NCBI GenBank assembly: GCA_032164245.1
Contig: JAVMKO010000195.1
Coordinates: 62,001 to 126,000, forward strand
Direction of reading: 5' to 3'
Length of the DNA: 64,000 nt
From: Sternotherus odoratus
Lineage: Eukaryota > Chordata > Testudines > Kinosternidae
The stretch's first letter is position 1. Each line of letters starts with the position of its first letter. This document shows positions 1 through 12,085 of the stretch, piece by piece. Below the pieces are notes generated by a model. The model was not told where the DNA came from. It ran no database searches and saw only the letters and a list, made by a program, of their open reading frames with translations. The position numbers and the translations under genes are program-made.

Positions 1-1160
1 TCTGGGAGCATCTGGAGTGGTCATGGCGCATCCCCAAGACTCCTGTCCCTGACCAGACGGGGGTCTTCACGATTGGGTTCCCCATCCGGGGACCGGAGAC
101 GGAGGAGAGTGGAGCAGAGTCCAAGAGAGAAATTGGACTGTGAGAGGCGGCAAGTGCCTGGAAGTGCTGCAGGAGAAGCAGCAGTGTGGACTGGGAATGG
201 TGATGCCAAGGGACCCAAGGGACTTCCGAAGGGTGAGTGGGGATAGACCCCTGGATGCCAGTTCCGCAGGGAGCCTCATTACTAAATTGGGGTCCCTGGG
301 TAAGGGATGGGGGGAAGGGATCACTGCTGGTGAGCAGGCTGGCAATTCGAACCAGGGGAACCCTGCGGACAAGCCCTGGTGTCTAGTTCCCCGCTGGGTC
401 CCAAGGCTGAGGACGCCATTCGCCAGATGGGTGGGGTGGTGGACAGACTCCCACCCCTGTCCCTGACCTGTATGTCTGTGTGGAGTCCCCTGGGTTCAAG
501 TCGTGTGGACACCCAAAGGGAGCAGAGGGAAGTGGTGAATGGGGAGACAGTCCTGGGGTGGCAAGGCCCTGGGACGGGGAGAAGTGGTGTTGGGCCCCGA
601 TGGTGCAGTGTCACCGGATGCTGGGGGGCGGTGTGACCTGGGTGAGGGTCACAGGGAGAAAGATATTCGCCCTGCCTAGAGCCCAGACCCCTGTGCAGAC
701 ACAGGAGGGGTCAGGCTGGCAGGTTGTTGGGGGTCTCCAGGTATCGGCTGGGAGATCCTGTTGGGGGGTGACTGTGTCTCTGTGGGGCAGGATGCAAACC
801 CTGCTCCTGTAACAGCCGAGGGTTTGAATTTGAATCCAGGGAACCAATCGGCTGAGAGGAAGATGGTCATTGAAATGCAACTGACCTGACTGGCAGATGG
901 GAGCAGAATTCCTGCCTGTTAGCAGAGCCCTGGGGTGGGACAGAGAGATGTTCCCCTCCCCCCTGCACACCGGAGAGGAGTCTGTTTCTGGCTTTGACGC
1001 TGTGATCAGAGCAGTGAGTTCACAGCCTGACTCCACTGGGACAGGCAGGGCAGAGAGACTGCTGGGCAAGGGAAGTGAGTGCTCGGCCGGGGGGGGGAAT
1101 CTGTCTCCACCGAGGCAGACACCCGGGTAGATACGCTGCTGACCAACCACAGCAGAGAAG
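1..1160. other. No gene recognised
   Basis: GC-rich sequence without a supported exon. Open frames on both strands overlap one another, have no splice context and no recognisable domain. It may include the far 5' part of the repeat that follows. Confidence 0.4.
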
Positions 1161-1164
1161 TGTG

Positions 1165-1824
1165 AGCAAGCAGGCAACGCCCTCTCCCCTCTCTGCAGGT
1201 GTCCATACCTGAAGCTGTAACTTGACCCCAGGTGGGAAAGGGAGGTCACCTGACCCGGCTGAGCCAGGGGGGAGGAGGGGCTGGAGAAAGGTTTTGGAGT
1301 CTGAAGTTGGCTGGAGCCGGGCAGGGAAGGCAGAGGAGCGATCTTGCTCTCTGGCCCCCCAAGATGGATCCAGCTGAGGGCTCACGCTCGCTGTATGGTC
1401 TGTGATTAGAAGTCATCGAATAAACCTGGGGGAGAAGCAGGAGCCCAGAATCTGGGTCTCATTCTCCTGGCACCCCAGAAAGGCCTGACTGAGGGGCCCT
1501 GTTGAGACTGAGAAGCTGTGAGTTGGATGGTTCCTGACATCTCAAATAAACCGTCTATTCTGCTGGCTGGCTGAGAGTCACGTCTGACTGTGGATTTGGG
1601 GTGCAGAACCCATGGGCTCCCCCAGGACCCCGTCCAGGCGGGCTTGCTGGGGGAAGCACACGGAGGGGCAGAAGGTGCTGAATGCTCTGAGGTCAGACCC
1701 AGGAAGGTGGAAGTGGGGACCCCTGAAGCTCCTGGCCTGGGACACAGGCTGTGTACGGAGAAGGGGCCCTTCACCCGGAGTCCGGTCTGGCTTCCTAGGG
1801 ACCATCGCCCGGGCGCTCCATGAC
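1165..1824 (+). repeat. Solo-LTR-like repeat, AATAAA-sense copy 1
   Basis: Member of a family found at least eleven times in the window. In this orientation it carries the shared block around 1560-1800 (mirrored in antisense copies), AATAAA-containing stretches near 1420 and 1545, and ends near 1824 in a CCATGACA-type terminus. It belongs to a longer subfamily with an extra block of about 110 bp (1430-1545), also present in the copies at 40980 and 56637. The 5' end is diverged. Confidence 0.7.
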
Positions 1825-1829
1825 AGAGG

Positions 1830-3228
1830 GCCCTGCCCCGTCCCTCCTTTCCTCGCTCCCGTGGGTGGAGCGGAAATCAACACAGAGTGATTGCTGGAGT
1901 TTCTCTCTCTGCCTGTGTCCTCTCCTCTGGCCACGCAGCCCGGGAGGCAGGGCCGGGCGGGGAGCCAGGAACTCGGGGCGGGTTTGTTCTCCACGGCCTC
2001 TTTGCAAGGAAACGGCTCTTGGGGTTCCCTGAAGTTTTGCCTGGAAGGCTGCGAGTCCCCCGGCGCTGGTCCTGCCTTTCTCCCAGGTCAGTTGGGGGGG
2101 CCGGCGGCCTCGTTCTGTCCCGCACGGTCCTCGGCCAACTCTACGAACCAGCCCCAGGCCCAGCGGTTCCCCGGGTCTGCGCTGAGCCAGCGGGTGTCCT
2201 CCCCCAGCCCCCGTCGATCCCATGGGCCCTGCTCCCCTGGCTTCCCCGCAGGCTCTGTGCCACCCCCGGCCAGCCAAGCCCCAGGAATTCCCCTGTCTGG
2301 GTGGGACGGGGGGCCAGCAAGGGGGGGGGGAGGGCCCTGTACCCCCCCCTTCCCACGATTCACAGAGACTCTCAGCCAGCGGGAAAACAGACGGTTTATT
2401 AGACGCCAGGGACACAGTCCAGAGCAGAGCTTGTGAGCACGAAGAGGCCCCTCAGTCGGGTCCTGCCGGGGGGGCAGGGAGAATAAACCCCAGACCTGGG
2501 GAGCTCCCTCCTCTTCCCCAGCCAGCTCCAAACTGAACTGTTCCCGGGCAGGAGGCGTCACCTGGCCCCAACCCCCTCCCCGCTGCTATCCCACCCCCAA
2601 TGCAACAGTCCCAGTAAAACTCCCTGCAGCGTCCCCAGGTCATCCCCCCCCCCCCCCGGCGCATCTCACGGGTCGGGGGCGTCTCCCCTGCCTGACCGGG
2701 CTGGAGTTTTGTTCCCCTGTGTCCCCCTCGGGCCGGGGGAGGTTTGGGGAAGCCCAGGCCGGTCGGGGGAGGGGGTGGTCCTGGCGGGGTCCAGGCAGCT
2801 GGGTTCCCACCCTGCCGGGCTGGCTCGCTCAGCTTCACGCAGTTTTTCTACTCTTGACTTAAATCGCTTATTGCAATGGGTGGTTGCGCGATAGCAGAAG
2901 TTTTGGGCAGCATAAACGTTCGTGTCCAAGTTCAAAGTTCGCAGCTTCCGGAAGGTGTAACATCCAACCACGTCCGTCCCGCCCCAGAGACTCAATCCAG
3001 TGGCCGGCGGGTCGGGACGGACGTGTTCTGTGAGCTCGGGACGAGCTGCCCGACTCTGATCACTTGCACTTCCGGCCCCGAGCTCGCTGCACCGCCAGGA
3101 CGCCCTGGGCCGGATCCGCCAGCTGCTGGCGGGATTCTCCGGCCAGGGCCGTGTGGGAGGCTGGGCCGGCTGGGCTGAGCGGTTCTGAGCCTCCGTGCGC
3201 TGGGAAGAGCCGCTCCCCGCCCGTGGAG
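1830..3228. other. Intergenic/5' flank of the first B7-like gene
   Basis: GC-rich DNA. A stretch from about 2354 to 2500 resembles a diverged antisense piece of the LTR-like family (the Ser-Gln-Pro/GGTTTATT portion). The last 150 bases before the ATG at 3229 are GC-rich and could be 5' UTR or promoter, but no TATA box or initiator is obvious. Confidence 0.35.
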
Positions 3229-6200
3229 ATGCTGCAGCTGGCTTGCTGGCTAGCGCTGCTGGGATGTGTCGCTGCAGGACTGGGTGAGTCCCCGCGGGGA
3301 GCCACGGGATCCTTTCTCGGGCACTGGGGGAGGGGGGCGGGGCTGGCTAACGATGTCGTCAGGCCCCACAGCTGGGCTGCCTCCTGTGTAGGGACTCCAT
3401 GAACTGCTGATCTGGTGCCCAACACAGAAACTCCCTCAGGAGCTGCCACCCGATAGGCCAAGGCTACTCCTGCCTCAGTTTCCCTGTCTAAACAGCTTAG
3501 GACCTCAGTACCCTGCCCGGTCTGAGCCACGTTCCCTAACAGCTGTGGGCTTTCCTGGAAACAGGCAGGAGGTATTCTTACCTCTGGCACTCAGATGCTC
3601 AACTCCCAATGGGGTCAAACCCTGAATAAATCTGTTTTGTCCTGTATAAAGCTTATCCAGGGCAAACCTATAGATTGTTCGCCCTCTAGAACAATGATAG
3701 AGAGAGATGCACAGCTGTTTGCCCCCCCCCCCCAGGTACCAACACGTACTCCAAGTTAACTAATAAATAAAAAGTGATTTAATAAAGACAGGAAATAGGA
3801 TTTAAGTAGTTCCAAGTAGTAACAGACAGAACAAAGTGAATTCTGTTCTATTTTATTTGGTAATACGCAAATCTAACACTATTACAGCAAAAAGCGGGGT
3901 TTCTCAAACTGGGGGTCGCGACCCCCTGCCGCCGCCGAAAAGCCGCCAAATTGATTAGTTCTGCATTCAGCGGCTTTTCGGTGAACATATCGACTGCTCT
4001 TGGAAGTGCTTGCCTTGTCCGCCGAAAATAGCTGCCGGATGTGGAAGTATTCAATTCAGTAGCTTTTTGGCGGACAGAGAAGGGCCGCGCCACCGGAGAG
4101 GAAAAAAGGGGCGCGGTCTTAGCAAGTTTCAGAACTGCTGGTAAAAAGCCTCCCCCTCAGTGAATTCCTTCTTTCAGACTAATCTCCCTGTTAGCCTGGG
4201 TCCAGCAATCACTCACACCCCCCTGCAGTCACAGTCCTCTGGTCCAGTTTCTTCCAGGAATCCTTGTGGGGTGGAGGGCTGAGAGCCAGCTGAGAACAAA
4301 ATGGAGAGGTCTCTCCCGGGTTTATATAGACTTCCTCCGGTGGGTGGAGAGCCCCTCCTCCTTCCTATGCAGAGTCCACATGGCCTCTCAGAGCACATGG
4401 CTCAGTTGCAGGTTTGAACCAGACTCCCCTCACCACCAGCCAGCCTGCATTCCTCAGGAAGCTCGGGTGTGGACCGGCCTCTACAAAGTCCATTGTTGGC
4501 TTGATTGGTTCTCAATTGGGATTCACTGAGAATAGTTTTTTCTCAGAGAGCTGCTCAGCTGCTTTCCAAAGTCCACAACCAACCAACCAAGCACATAGTC
4601 AATATTCATAACTCTGAATACAAACCAGACACGTACATACCAATAGGATGAACAGACCCAGTGGATCGTTACCTTCACAGAGATGTTACATGGCACGGGT
4701 AGCAAAACCATATTCCAGTAATGTCATATATATAGTGTGACAGAGTCAGACCAGAAGGGTATAGGAGAGTGCTGGAAGGCAGGTATATCAGCCTCAGGAT
4801 GCGCAGGGGTCTGTTCCCTCTATAGCCAAACAAAGGCTACTCCAGGCCAATCAAGACACCTGGGGCCAATTAAGAAGGTTCTAGAAGGCAGCAGAAACAG
4901 CTAGCCTGATTGGGACACCTGAAGCCAATCAGGGGCTGGCTGAAACCAGTTAAAAACCCTCCCATTTGGTCAGGTGGGGGTGGGTGTCAGGAGTTTGAGA
5001 GGCATTGGAGCAGAGAGCAGTTTGGAGGAGTTGGAACAAAGAGCAGTTTGGAAGGAGGCCCTGAGGTAAGGGTGAAGTGGAGTGTGAAGAAGCAGGACTG
5101 CTGTGGGGAAGTAGCCCAGGGAATTGTATTGTGCTTGGTGGTTAAAAGGTCAGCCATCATAGCTGACACTATTAGGGCCCGGGCTCCCCCCTTCCTACCT
5201 TCCCCAATTAATCACCGAGACTGGGGAGGCAACAGAGACTGCCCAGAAGGATAATTTCTCCTCACTGGCTTATGATGAAAACGGCTCAATAGACTGTGAC
5301 CTTGTCTCTAAAGAGAGAAGGGCTACGTGGATGGTCACAGTGTTGCAAAAACTGCTTTTACCTTTGGAGCTTTAATCCCAATATACTCTCAAAGGACAGG
5401 CGTGACGCAGTAGGTTTCTGGAAAACAAGATTTATTGCAAGCAATAGGAGTCAGAGGGGTTATCACCCAAACAACTGGCTCAGCTCCATGCAAGGCTGAG
5501 GCCTTTCTTATACTCAGGTGTGAATAAGGGAGGGGGGCTTTCAATACACTTACACAGGTGAGAACACTTAATGACTATCACATCCATTGTTCGGTATTAA
5601 TCCATACCATTTACCGGTACATGTCTGGTAAACAGGAGGTCCAGGTCCCTTAGGGGTACTCAGACACTGTGACGCCTTGCCCAGCTGTGGCAGGGTAAAC
5701 ATGAGTTTAAGGTACATGCAGGACAGGGGTCAGGAGTGCATAGATCAGGGTGAGACTATGTTCTAAGGCTGTTTTTAAAATCATACTACACAACATTCAT
5801 AATACAGTTGTTTCTAAATTGCATTATTCCAACAACAGTGAGTCTCTGAGGCTAGTGAAATCCGCCGAGAAACGCAGGACCCACAAGTACAGACTTGGAG
5901 CTTCGTCACAATATGTATAGGCACCCCCTCCCCCCCCATAAAGCCTTATGGGGCGCACCGTCACAGCACCTCTCCACCTCCTAGTGCGGGAATCCTCAGA
6001 GGCCCCAGGAGGTAGGGCCGGGTGCGGTCCCATGGGATTCCCGAGAGCCATGTGTTGTGGGTCCCTCCGCTTTGATCCCCTCCCCTGTCCCCACCCTGCC
6101 AAGCCCCCCCCAGGGACAATATACCCCCCCCCCCCATTTGAGTCCTAGAGCTGTTCACAGGGCGTTTGGCTTGGGCGCTGCGGTGCTGAGATCTGCCAGG

Positions 6201-8917
6201 TTCTCGGATCTGAACCCCGGAGTCTTCCCGTCTGAGTGTCCTTCTCCCGCTGGCGGCAGCAGTAGGCTGTTACCCATGTGTGTGGATCCTTTGCCAGAGG
6301 GTTCCCTGAGCGCCTGGGGGGCCCAGGCTTCTGCACGTCTGTGTGTCTGTGTGTGGGGGGTTGACCAGGAGGGTCCCCCGGGCACCTGGAGACCCGGTAA
6401 CCCCCCCTCCTTGTCTCACCTGCAGACACCGCCCCTCTGGCGAGCGACAGCCCCCAGCTCCACCACCGGGCCGGGCAGGACGTCACGCTGGAGTGCAGGG
6501 CCCGAGCCCCCCCGGACGCCGAGCGGCTGCCCCACCTGCGCGTGTACTGGCACCTCCTGCGGGAGCTGGAGGGGGGCTCCGTGGTGCACAGCTACCACGG
6601 GGGGGCCGACCAGCTGGGAGACCAGGCCGAGGAGTTCAGGGGCCGGACGCGGCTCCTGCTGCAGGGGATCCGCCAGGGGGTGGCGGTGCTGAGCCTGGCC
6701 GGCGTGCGCCCCTCGGACAGCGGCACCTACCGGTGCTTCATCATGGACGGCCGGGAGGCTGAGCATGTGGACGTCGTGGACGTCGTCCTCCACGTGGCCG
6801 GTACCCGCGGCCCCCGGGCCTGGCTCACACGACCCGCGGCGGGGGGGGGGGGTTTCCTGAGCTCGCTGGCTGGGCGGGTTTCTGACCCTTTCACCCTTCC
6901 CGGGGCGCTTCCCTCACCCGCCAGTGGCTCGACCCCCCGGCGTGGGTTGTGGGAACCGAAGCTGCCCCCCCCCTCGCCCGGAGAGACGCAGCCCCCGCCT
7001 GGGAGCCGGCGCCAACACGGCCGGGAAACCGCCCCGGCTCCGAGATCGAAACGCGTCGCCCCGGCGAGCGCCTCGATTGCAGCCCAATCTTCCGGCGGGG
7101 GCGAGTCCCGTGCCCCCGGGGAGCCGGCCGGCCGGACCCTCGTTCGGGCGCACAGCGGGTTGGAGCCCCGTGTCTCGTGGTGTGAGATGTCGTGACTGGG
7201 GGGCTGTCGATATGCCTCAGCCCTTTGCGGGGTTAGGGGGCCTGTGAGGGAGTGGGACTGTTCTTAATGGTCTCTCGGGAGACTGTGTGCCTCAGTTTCC
7301 CCTGTGCATTTCGTGTCTCTGGGTGGTGGGATCAGGGCTGAGATGGTTTCTCACTCCATCACCCCCCCTTTTCTCTCCTTCCCCAGCCCCGTTCGAGCCC
7401 CCCCAGCTCACCATGCTCTCCCAGGCTGGGGGGCGGGTGGACCTGCAGTGCCGCTCCGCGGGGGGGTACCCCGAAGCCGAGATCACGTGGCATGATGGGA
7501 ACGGGACCCGGCTGGGCCCGGCGGAGCTGCAGAGAGGCAGCCGGGGGGCCTTGGAGGTGCAGAGCAGCCTGTCGCTGGCGCCCCGCCCCGGGGGGTCCAT
7601 CTGCTGTGCCCTGTACCACCCGCCCCTGCAGCAGAACATGAGCGTCTGCCAGACCCTCTCAGGTGAGTGGGGCCGGGACGCTCCCCACAGTCCCCGGGGC
7701 GGGCGGGAGCCCCCTCCCCCCGCGCCACTCGGGGGCCCTGCCGCTGGGGACACCCCCTCAAGAGTGGTCCGAGCGGTAGAGCGCGGGGGGCTGTGCCCAT
7801 CACCGGGGCATCTGGGCTCTGGAGGCTGGATCCGGAGAAAGGGGCACGTCCGCGGGCTGGGACCGGGGTCTGCAGGCCGGCCGGGGGCCCCCGAGTCGCA
7901 GCCCGTGACAGCCCCCCTCCCTCCCCCCCAGCGCTGGAGGCCGGGATGCGGGTGTCGGAGCAGCACGTGCCCGGGTGGGCAATTACTCTCGTGACGCTGG
8001 TACTCGCGACCCTCGTGTGCGCGGTGCTGATCCACCGGGTGCTGCCGCTCATCCCCCCCGAAGGTGAGTGACGGCCGGGGGGGTGGGGGGGTGGCAGGCG
8101 GGGTCGGCGCCGCGGGACCCCCGCGTTGAGTGGAGCCGTCTCCCAGCCGGGTCCCGTGGGAGCCTGGCCCAGACCCTCCGGCTCCGACGGGTTGAAACCG
8201 TCTCGTCTCCAGCCGCCATCGGTCCGTGGCCAGTCGCCCCCCACGTCCTGGGGCCCTTTGGCTCCCCCCAGAGCGACCAGACCCCCCTGAGCGGCGACTC
8301 CGTGCCTGTGATGGGCTCTGTTCCCTGGGCCTGACGCCTCTAGCCCAGGCTAGGCCCCGGCTGGCAAAGTGTCGCTCACCCGGTTCAGCTCGGCCCCCCG
8401 AGGCCTCAGGCGCCGCCCAAGTGACTTAGGCGCCTCGTGTTTTATTGCGAGGCCCAGGGCTCGCTCCGGGTCTGTCTCAGGGGCAACCCGGCCACCTCAG
8501 AGCCTTTAATAACAACACTGCAGCCTAGCGCTTTCCATCCCTAGCGCTCCGTGTCAGCCCCTCGTCCCACAGGTGGGGAAACCGAGTCACGGAGGGGTGT
8601 CCCAGTTCAGTGCTCGACCCACTAGGCCAGGCTGCTTCTCCACTTGCTCAGCTCCACCGCTGGTAGCTGTGTGTGTGTGTGTGGGGGGGAGGGGAAACGC
8701 CCCCCAGCCCCCACCCCAAACCCTAACATTGAATTTTTAGAAGTGAAAGTTACCGTGGAAGGGACTGTGTTCTCCGGGTGGGAAAATCTCGTTGCCGAAA
8801 TTGTTTGCGGGTCAGTGGGACCCCGGCCAGGCTAACGCTGCCCCCTCCCGCCCCCCATCAGGGTTTGACATTGGATGGCGATCGGCGCCCAACTGCCAGG
8901 GCTGGATCTCTGTCTAG
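3229..8917 (+). CDS. B7-family type I membrane protein (V-set, C-set, TM), copy A
   Basis: Five inferred exons: 3229-3283 (signal, ends phase 1), 6426-6800 (V-set), 7387-7662 (C-set), 7932-8063 (TM) and a tentative last exon 8862-8917. All junctions are GT-AG and phase 1; the sum is 297 codons plus stop. The signal peptide is MLQLACWLALLGCVAAG. The V domain has Cys in TLEC and YRC and the B7-type stretch VVHSYHGGADQL. The C domain has GGYPEAEITWHDGNGT and the paired-cysteine element ICCALYH followed by NMSVC. These resemble ICOSLG (IGCC...LLQQNLTV) and other B7 proteins (PD-L1, CD276, HHLA2). The TM is about WAITLVTLVLATLVCAVLI. Family membership is firm, the orthologue is not. If intron 4 is retained, translation stops at 8069-8071 after PPEGE. 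Confidence 0.8.
3413..4735 (+). repeat. Dispersed LTR-like repeat (shared with 43211-44410) in intron 1
   Basis: Long stretches match the region at 43211-44000: the poly-C tract followed by an ACTAACATGTA/AATAAGTAAAAAGTGATTT-type block, and the CCAGCAATCACTCAC stretch. Between about 3893 and 4110 it is interrupted by a TTCTCAAACTGGGGGTCGCG segment typical of hAT-derived MITEs. No coding potential was recognised. Confidence 0.6.
4735..5700 (+). repeat. Second LTR-like repeat, TGTGACAGAGTCAGACC type
   Basis: Begins TGTGACAGAGTCAGACC and contains phrases typical of a chelonian LTR promoter region (CCAATCAGGGGCTGGCTG, then GTTAAAAACCCTCCC). The end is not resolved. A diverged relative may lie at 50870-51600. 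This is inferred from composition and phrasing; no library comparison was possible. Confidence 0.4.
8862..8917 (+). other. Tentative terminal coding exon of B7-like copy A
   Basis: A pyrimidine-rich acceptor ends at 8861. Entry in phase 1 gives an 18-residue tail, GFDIGWRSAPNCQGWISV, then TAG at 8915-8917. It is chosen because it follows the TM exon in phase and has a good acceptor. No conserved signalling motif is visible, and other tail exons further downstream are possible. Confidence 0.4.
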
Positions 8918-9978
8918 ACGGACTCCCCCGAAGTGGAGATGACCTAGCGCTAGGTCTGCACATCCCCCCCCATCCCCACAACCGGCTCAGACTGCAACGA
9001 GGAAGAAGGTCCCAGCGCTCCACCAGAAACCTCTGAAGAGGGGCTTTCTTCTTGTCTCCTTGTTTTTTCCACTGGTTTGCATGTCGAGGGGTGGGGGTGG
9101 GACTCAGTTTCCCTGGGGGTTACCAGTTTAGTGGGAGGGGGGGAGAGGGAGTTTGTTGTTACGTTATTGTTTCCAATGGAATGGCGACCCCAGCTGTTGT
9201 AGGATCAGCCGCAATCTGAATCCTATGTAGACCTGTATGCTCAAAAGTCTGTTACACCCCCCCCCCAACCTCTGAAGTCTCTTTCCCCCACTCCTCCCTC
9301 CTGGAGTGCTTGGGAGATGAATGGGCTGTTTACACAGCTAGAAGACAGAAGAGCTCCCCAGGCGGACAAGGGGTCTGGGACTCTAACTGGGTGAGATCTC
9401 TGACGGCCGGGCACTAGCTGAGGGGGGCTCTGAGTTACTACAGAGATTTCTGTCCCGGGTCCGGGTCTAGCTGATCACTGTGTTTGGGGTCGGGAAGGAA
9501 TTTCCCCCCAGCTCAGACTGGCTCAGGCCCTGGGGGTTTTGCTTCCCCTGGGGCCCAGGTCTCTGGGTGGTCTGAACTAGAGTCTGTGTCGGATTCTCTG
9601 TCACTGGGGGTCTGTAACCCACGATGTGGGGATGTCAGTGACTCAGCCAGAGGTTCAGGGCCCCACCCAGAGATAGAAGTCAAGCCAGGCGGGGGCTGCG
9701 GCTGCCCGTGGTGGCAGGTTTGGCTCTGGCCGGGCTGGAAGAGGCCAGCTCTGTCCCGTGGGACGCTCTGGCCAACGCTCGCCTCGGTGGGGCCGCGCTC
9801 CCCTGAAAACTTTCCCCCTTTCCTGGGAGGAACTGACACCTGTCTGGGGTTCGGGCCTGCGGGCAGGGCCAGGTGTGTTTCCCTGGGAGCAGGGAACCGG
9901 TCACAGCGCTCACACGGCTCTTCCCGCGGCTGGGTGAGTTGGGGCAGGGGACGGGGGGCAGAGTTGGGTGTTGGGGGT
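8918..9978. other. Intergenic with CR1 3' fragment
   Basis: No exon seen. At about 9440-9660 the phrase GGGTCGGGAAGGAATTTCCC followed by CAGGCCCTGGGGGTTTTGC is typical of the 3' UTR of sauropsid CR1 elements. Confidence 0.4.
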
Positions 9979-11030
9979 GTCACGTTACTGAAATAATTTG
10001 GGATCCTATAGATCATTGGTGCAACCAGGGTCCTATAGTGGCACCAAATCTTATGTACAGGGGGTCATAATGGGTGTCTACGACCAGGTTATAGATTGCT
10101 GATTATGAAGATGCCATTGGTCTGTGTGTATCAATTTTGTAGTTGAAGTGATGAATATTGGCTCTGGACTGTCTGTCTGTCTTTCCAAATATTGTGCTCT
10201 GCTGGGGGGGACATTCCAGAACACTGGGCATCAGCTTTGCTTGAGCTGCCTGATGGCCCATTAAGAACCATCAATTACACAATGAACTTTGTCCACACCC
10301 GAGCTTCTCCAGGAATGTGACCTGCCTGGTCAGAAACTGAATCGTGGAGAGTCTGGTAACTGGACCCTGTGACTATGAACCTCCATTTTGCAATTGGACT
10401 CTTCATAAGGAGGAGGAGGGGGGTCTTCGCCCACAAGAGGAAGTCTATAAAACCTGAGAGACGCGTCCTCCATTTTGTCTTCTACCTCCAGCCTTCAGCC
10501 TGCCTTGTTTCCTGGATGGAAACTTGGCTACACAGGGGAACTCTGGCCAAAGGTGCTGACCCATCCCTGCAGGGGATGCTTTCCAGAGACTGTGATTTGA
10601 ACCTGCAGTTTATTCTACCTTTGCTGTAAGCCTGAACCAAGAGATTTGCCATCACTGCATGTAATTGATTTCTTTTAACCATTCTTAACCCTCACCTAGA
10701 CCTTTCTCCTTGATTTGTATATTGACCTGGGTCTGGGGCCTGATTCTTTGGAATTGGGGAGAACCGTTTTCTTTATTTGGGGGATTGGTTTTCAGAACCA
10801 TTGATCCCCAGGACAGGTGGCTGCTGCTGGTGATACTGGGAAGCTGGAGTGTCTAAGGGAATTGCTTGTGTGACTTGTGGTTAGCCAGTGGGGTGAGACC
10901 AAAGTCTTTTCTGTTTGGCTGGTTTGGTGCCTTAGTGTGGAAAAACCCCAGCTTTGGGCTGTAGTTGCCCCTTTGGAAGCAATCTGTCCTGATCTGACAC
11001 TCGCAGTTGGATCCCACCAGGAACAGCCCC
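9979..11030 (+). repeat. TGTCACGTTACTGAAAT repeat, copy 1
   Basis: An LTR-like dispersed repeat beginning TGTCACGTTACTGAAATAAT. Its first 200 bp recur at 11882-12085 and at 55482-55570 plus 56363-56570, where the third copy is split by a MITE. The end coordinate is approximate. Confidence 0.5.
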
Positions 11031-11881
11031 GTCGCAGGGGGGATCGAGACCCCAAGGCCAGCAGGGCCCGTGGTGCCCGTCCTGTCTGAGCTCCCGCAGG
11101 ACCCGGGCCAAGGAATCTCCCCAGCGATTCCTGCCCGGCCCCATGGCGCCCGGCTGAGCTAGAACGGCGCTTCCCGGGCCAGCGAGGGAGGGAGCCCCAG
11201 CCCCAGGGAGCTGGTCCCTGGCCAGTCCCCGCCCCATTGAGCATTGGACCCTTCTCCCTCGTGTGAACGCCCCCGGCTCCCAGAAATCTCCCCTTCTCCC
11301 TCGTGTGAACGCGTCCAGCGCTGGCTCCCAGCCGGGACCTGGCTCTGCCGCTGTCGGCTGGGGGAGGCGCCCCCGGCTCCCAGAAATCTCCCCACGTAGC
11401 CACTGCTAGACCCAGAACGAGTCAAGTCTTCCCCTCCCTCCCGGCCCCATGGACCCGGCTCCTTCAGCCTCGCGTGCCAGGCGGGTTTTCTACCCTCGCC
11501 TCCCTCTTCTGGCTCTGCCCTGAGCCCCGTCCACTTGGTCGCTCCCCCCTTGAGCTGTGCGGACGCCGGAGGCAGGATCCAGCACTGGGCTCCCTGGTGC
11601 CATAGGTAGACGCGACATCCCCTCCCTGGTCCTGCTGGTTATGCCCCCAGGATCCTGTCCCCCCTTTTATCCACCCCTGGCAGGGGAGCTCATGCCAAGG
11701 GGGGGAGGGGTGTCTGTCTGTCCGGGCCCTGCTGAGAGGGGACGTGTCTCTCCGGTGCAGATCTCCGGTCCGGGGACAGGCCGTGGGGCCCTGGGGCGGA
11801 GCTGGGCCGAAGGAGAGGGAGGAGGGTCTCGGTTCTGGAGCTGTCGTGTGAACAGCTGGAGGAGAAGATCCAGGAGCCATC
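11031..11881. other. No gene recognised
   Basis: GC-rich. It contains a short internal duplication (TTCTCCCTCGTGTGAACG at about 11250 and 11296, flanked by CCCCGGCTCCCAGAAATCTC at about 11269 and 11369). No exon is supported. Confidence 0.35.
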
Positions 11882-12085
11882 TGTCACGTTACTGAAATTA
11901 TCTGGGATCCTATAGATCATTGGTGCAACCAAGGTCCTGTAGGGCACCAGGTCTTATGTACAGGGGGGTCATGACAGGTGTCTGTGACCAGGTTATGGGG
12001 GGCTGAGTATGAATATGCCATTGATATGGGTGTTTTTGGAACTAAAGTTATGAATATTGGCTCTGGACTGTCTGTATTTCAAAGT
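11882..12085 (+). repeat. TGTCACGTTACTGAAAT repeat, copy 2 (truncated)
   Basis: Matches the first 200 bp of the repeat at 9979 (TCCTATAGATCATTGGTGCAACC...), then diverges. Confidence 0.55.
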
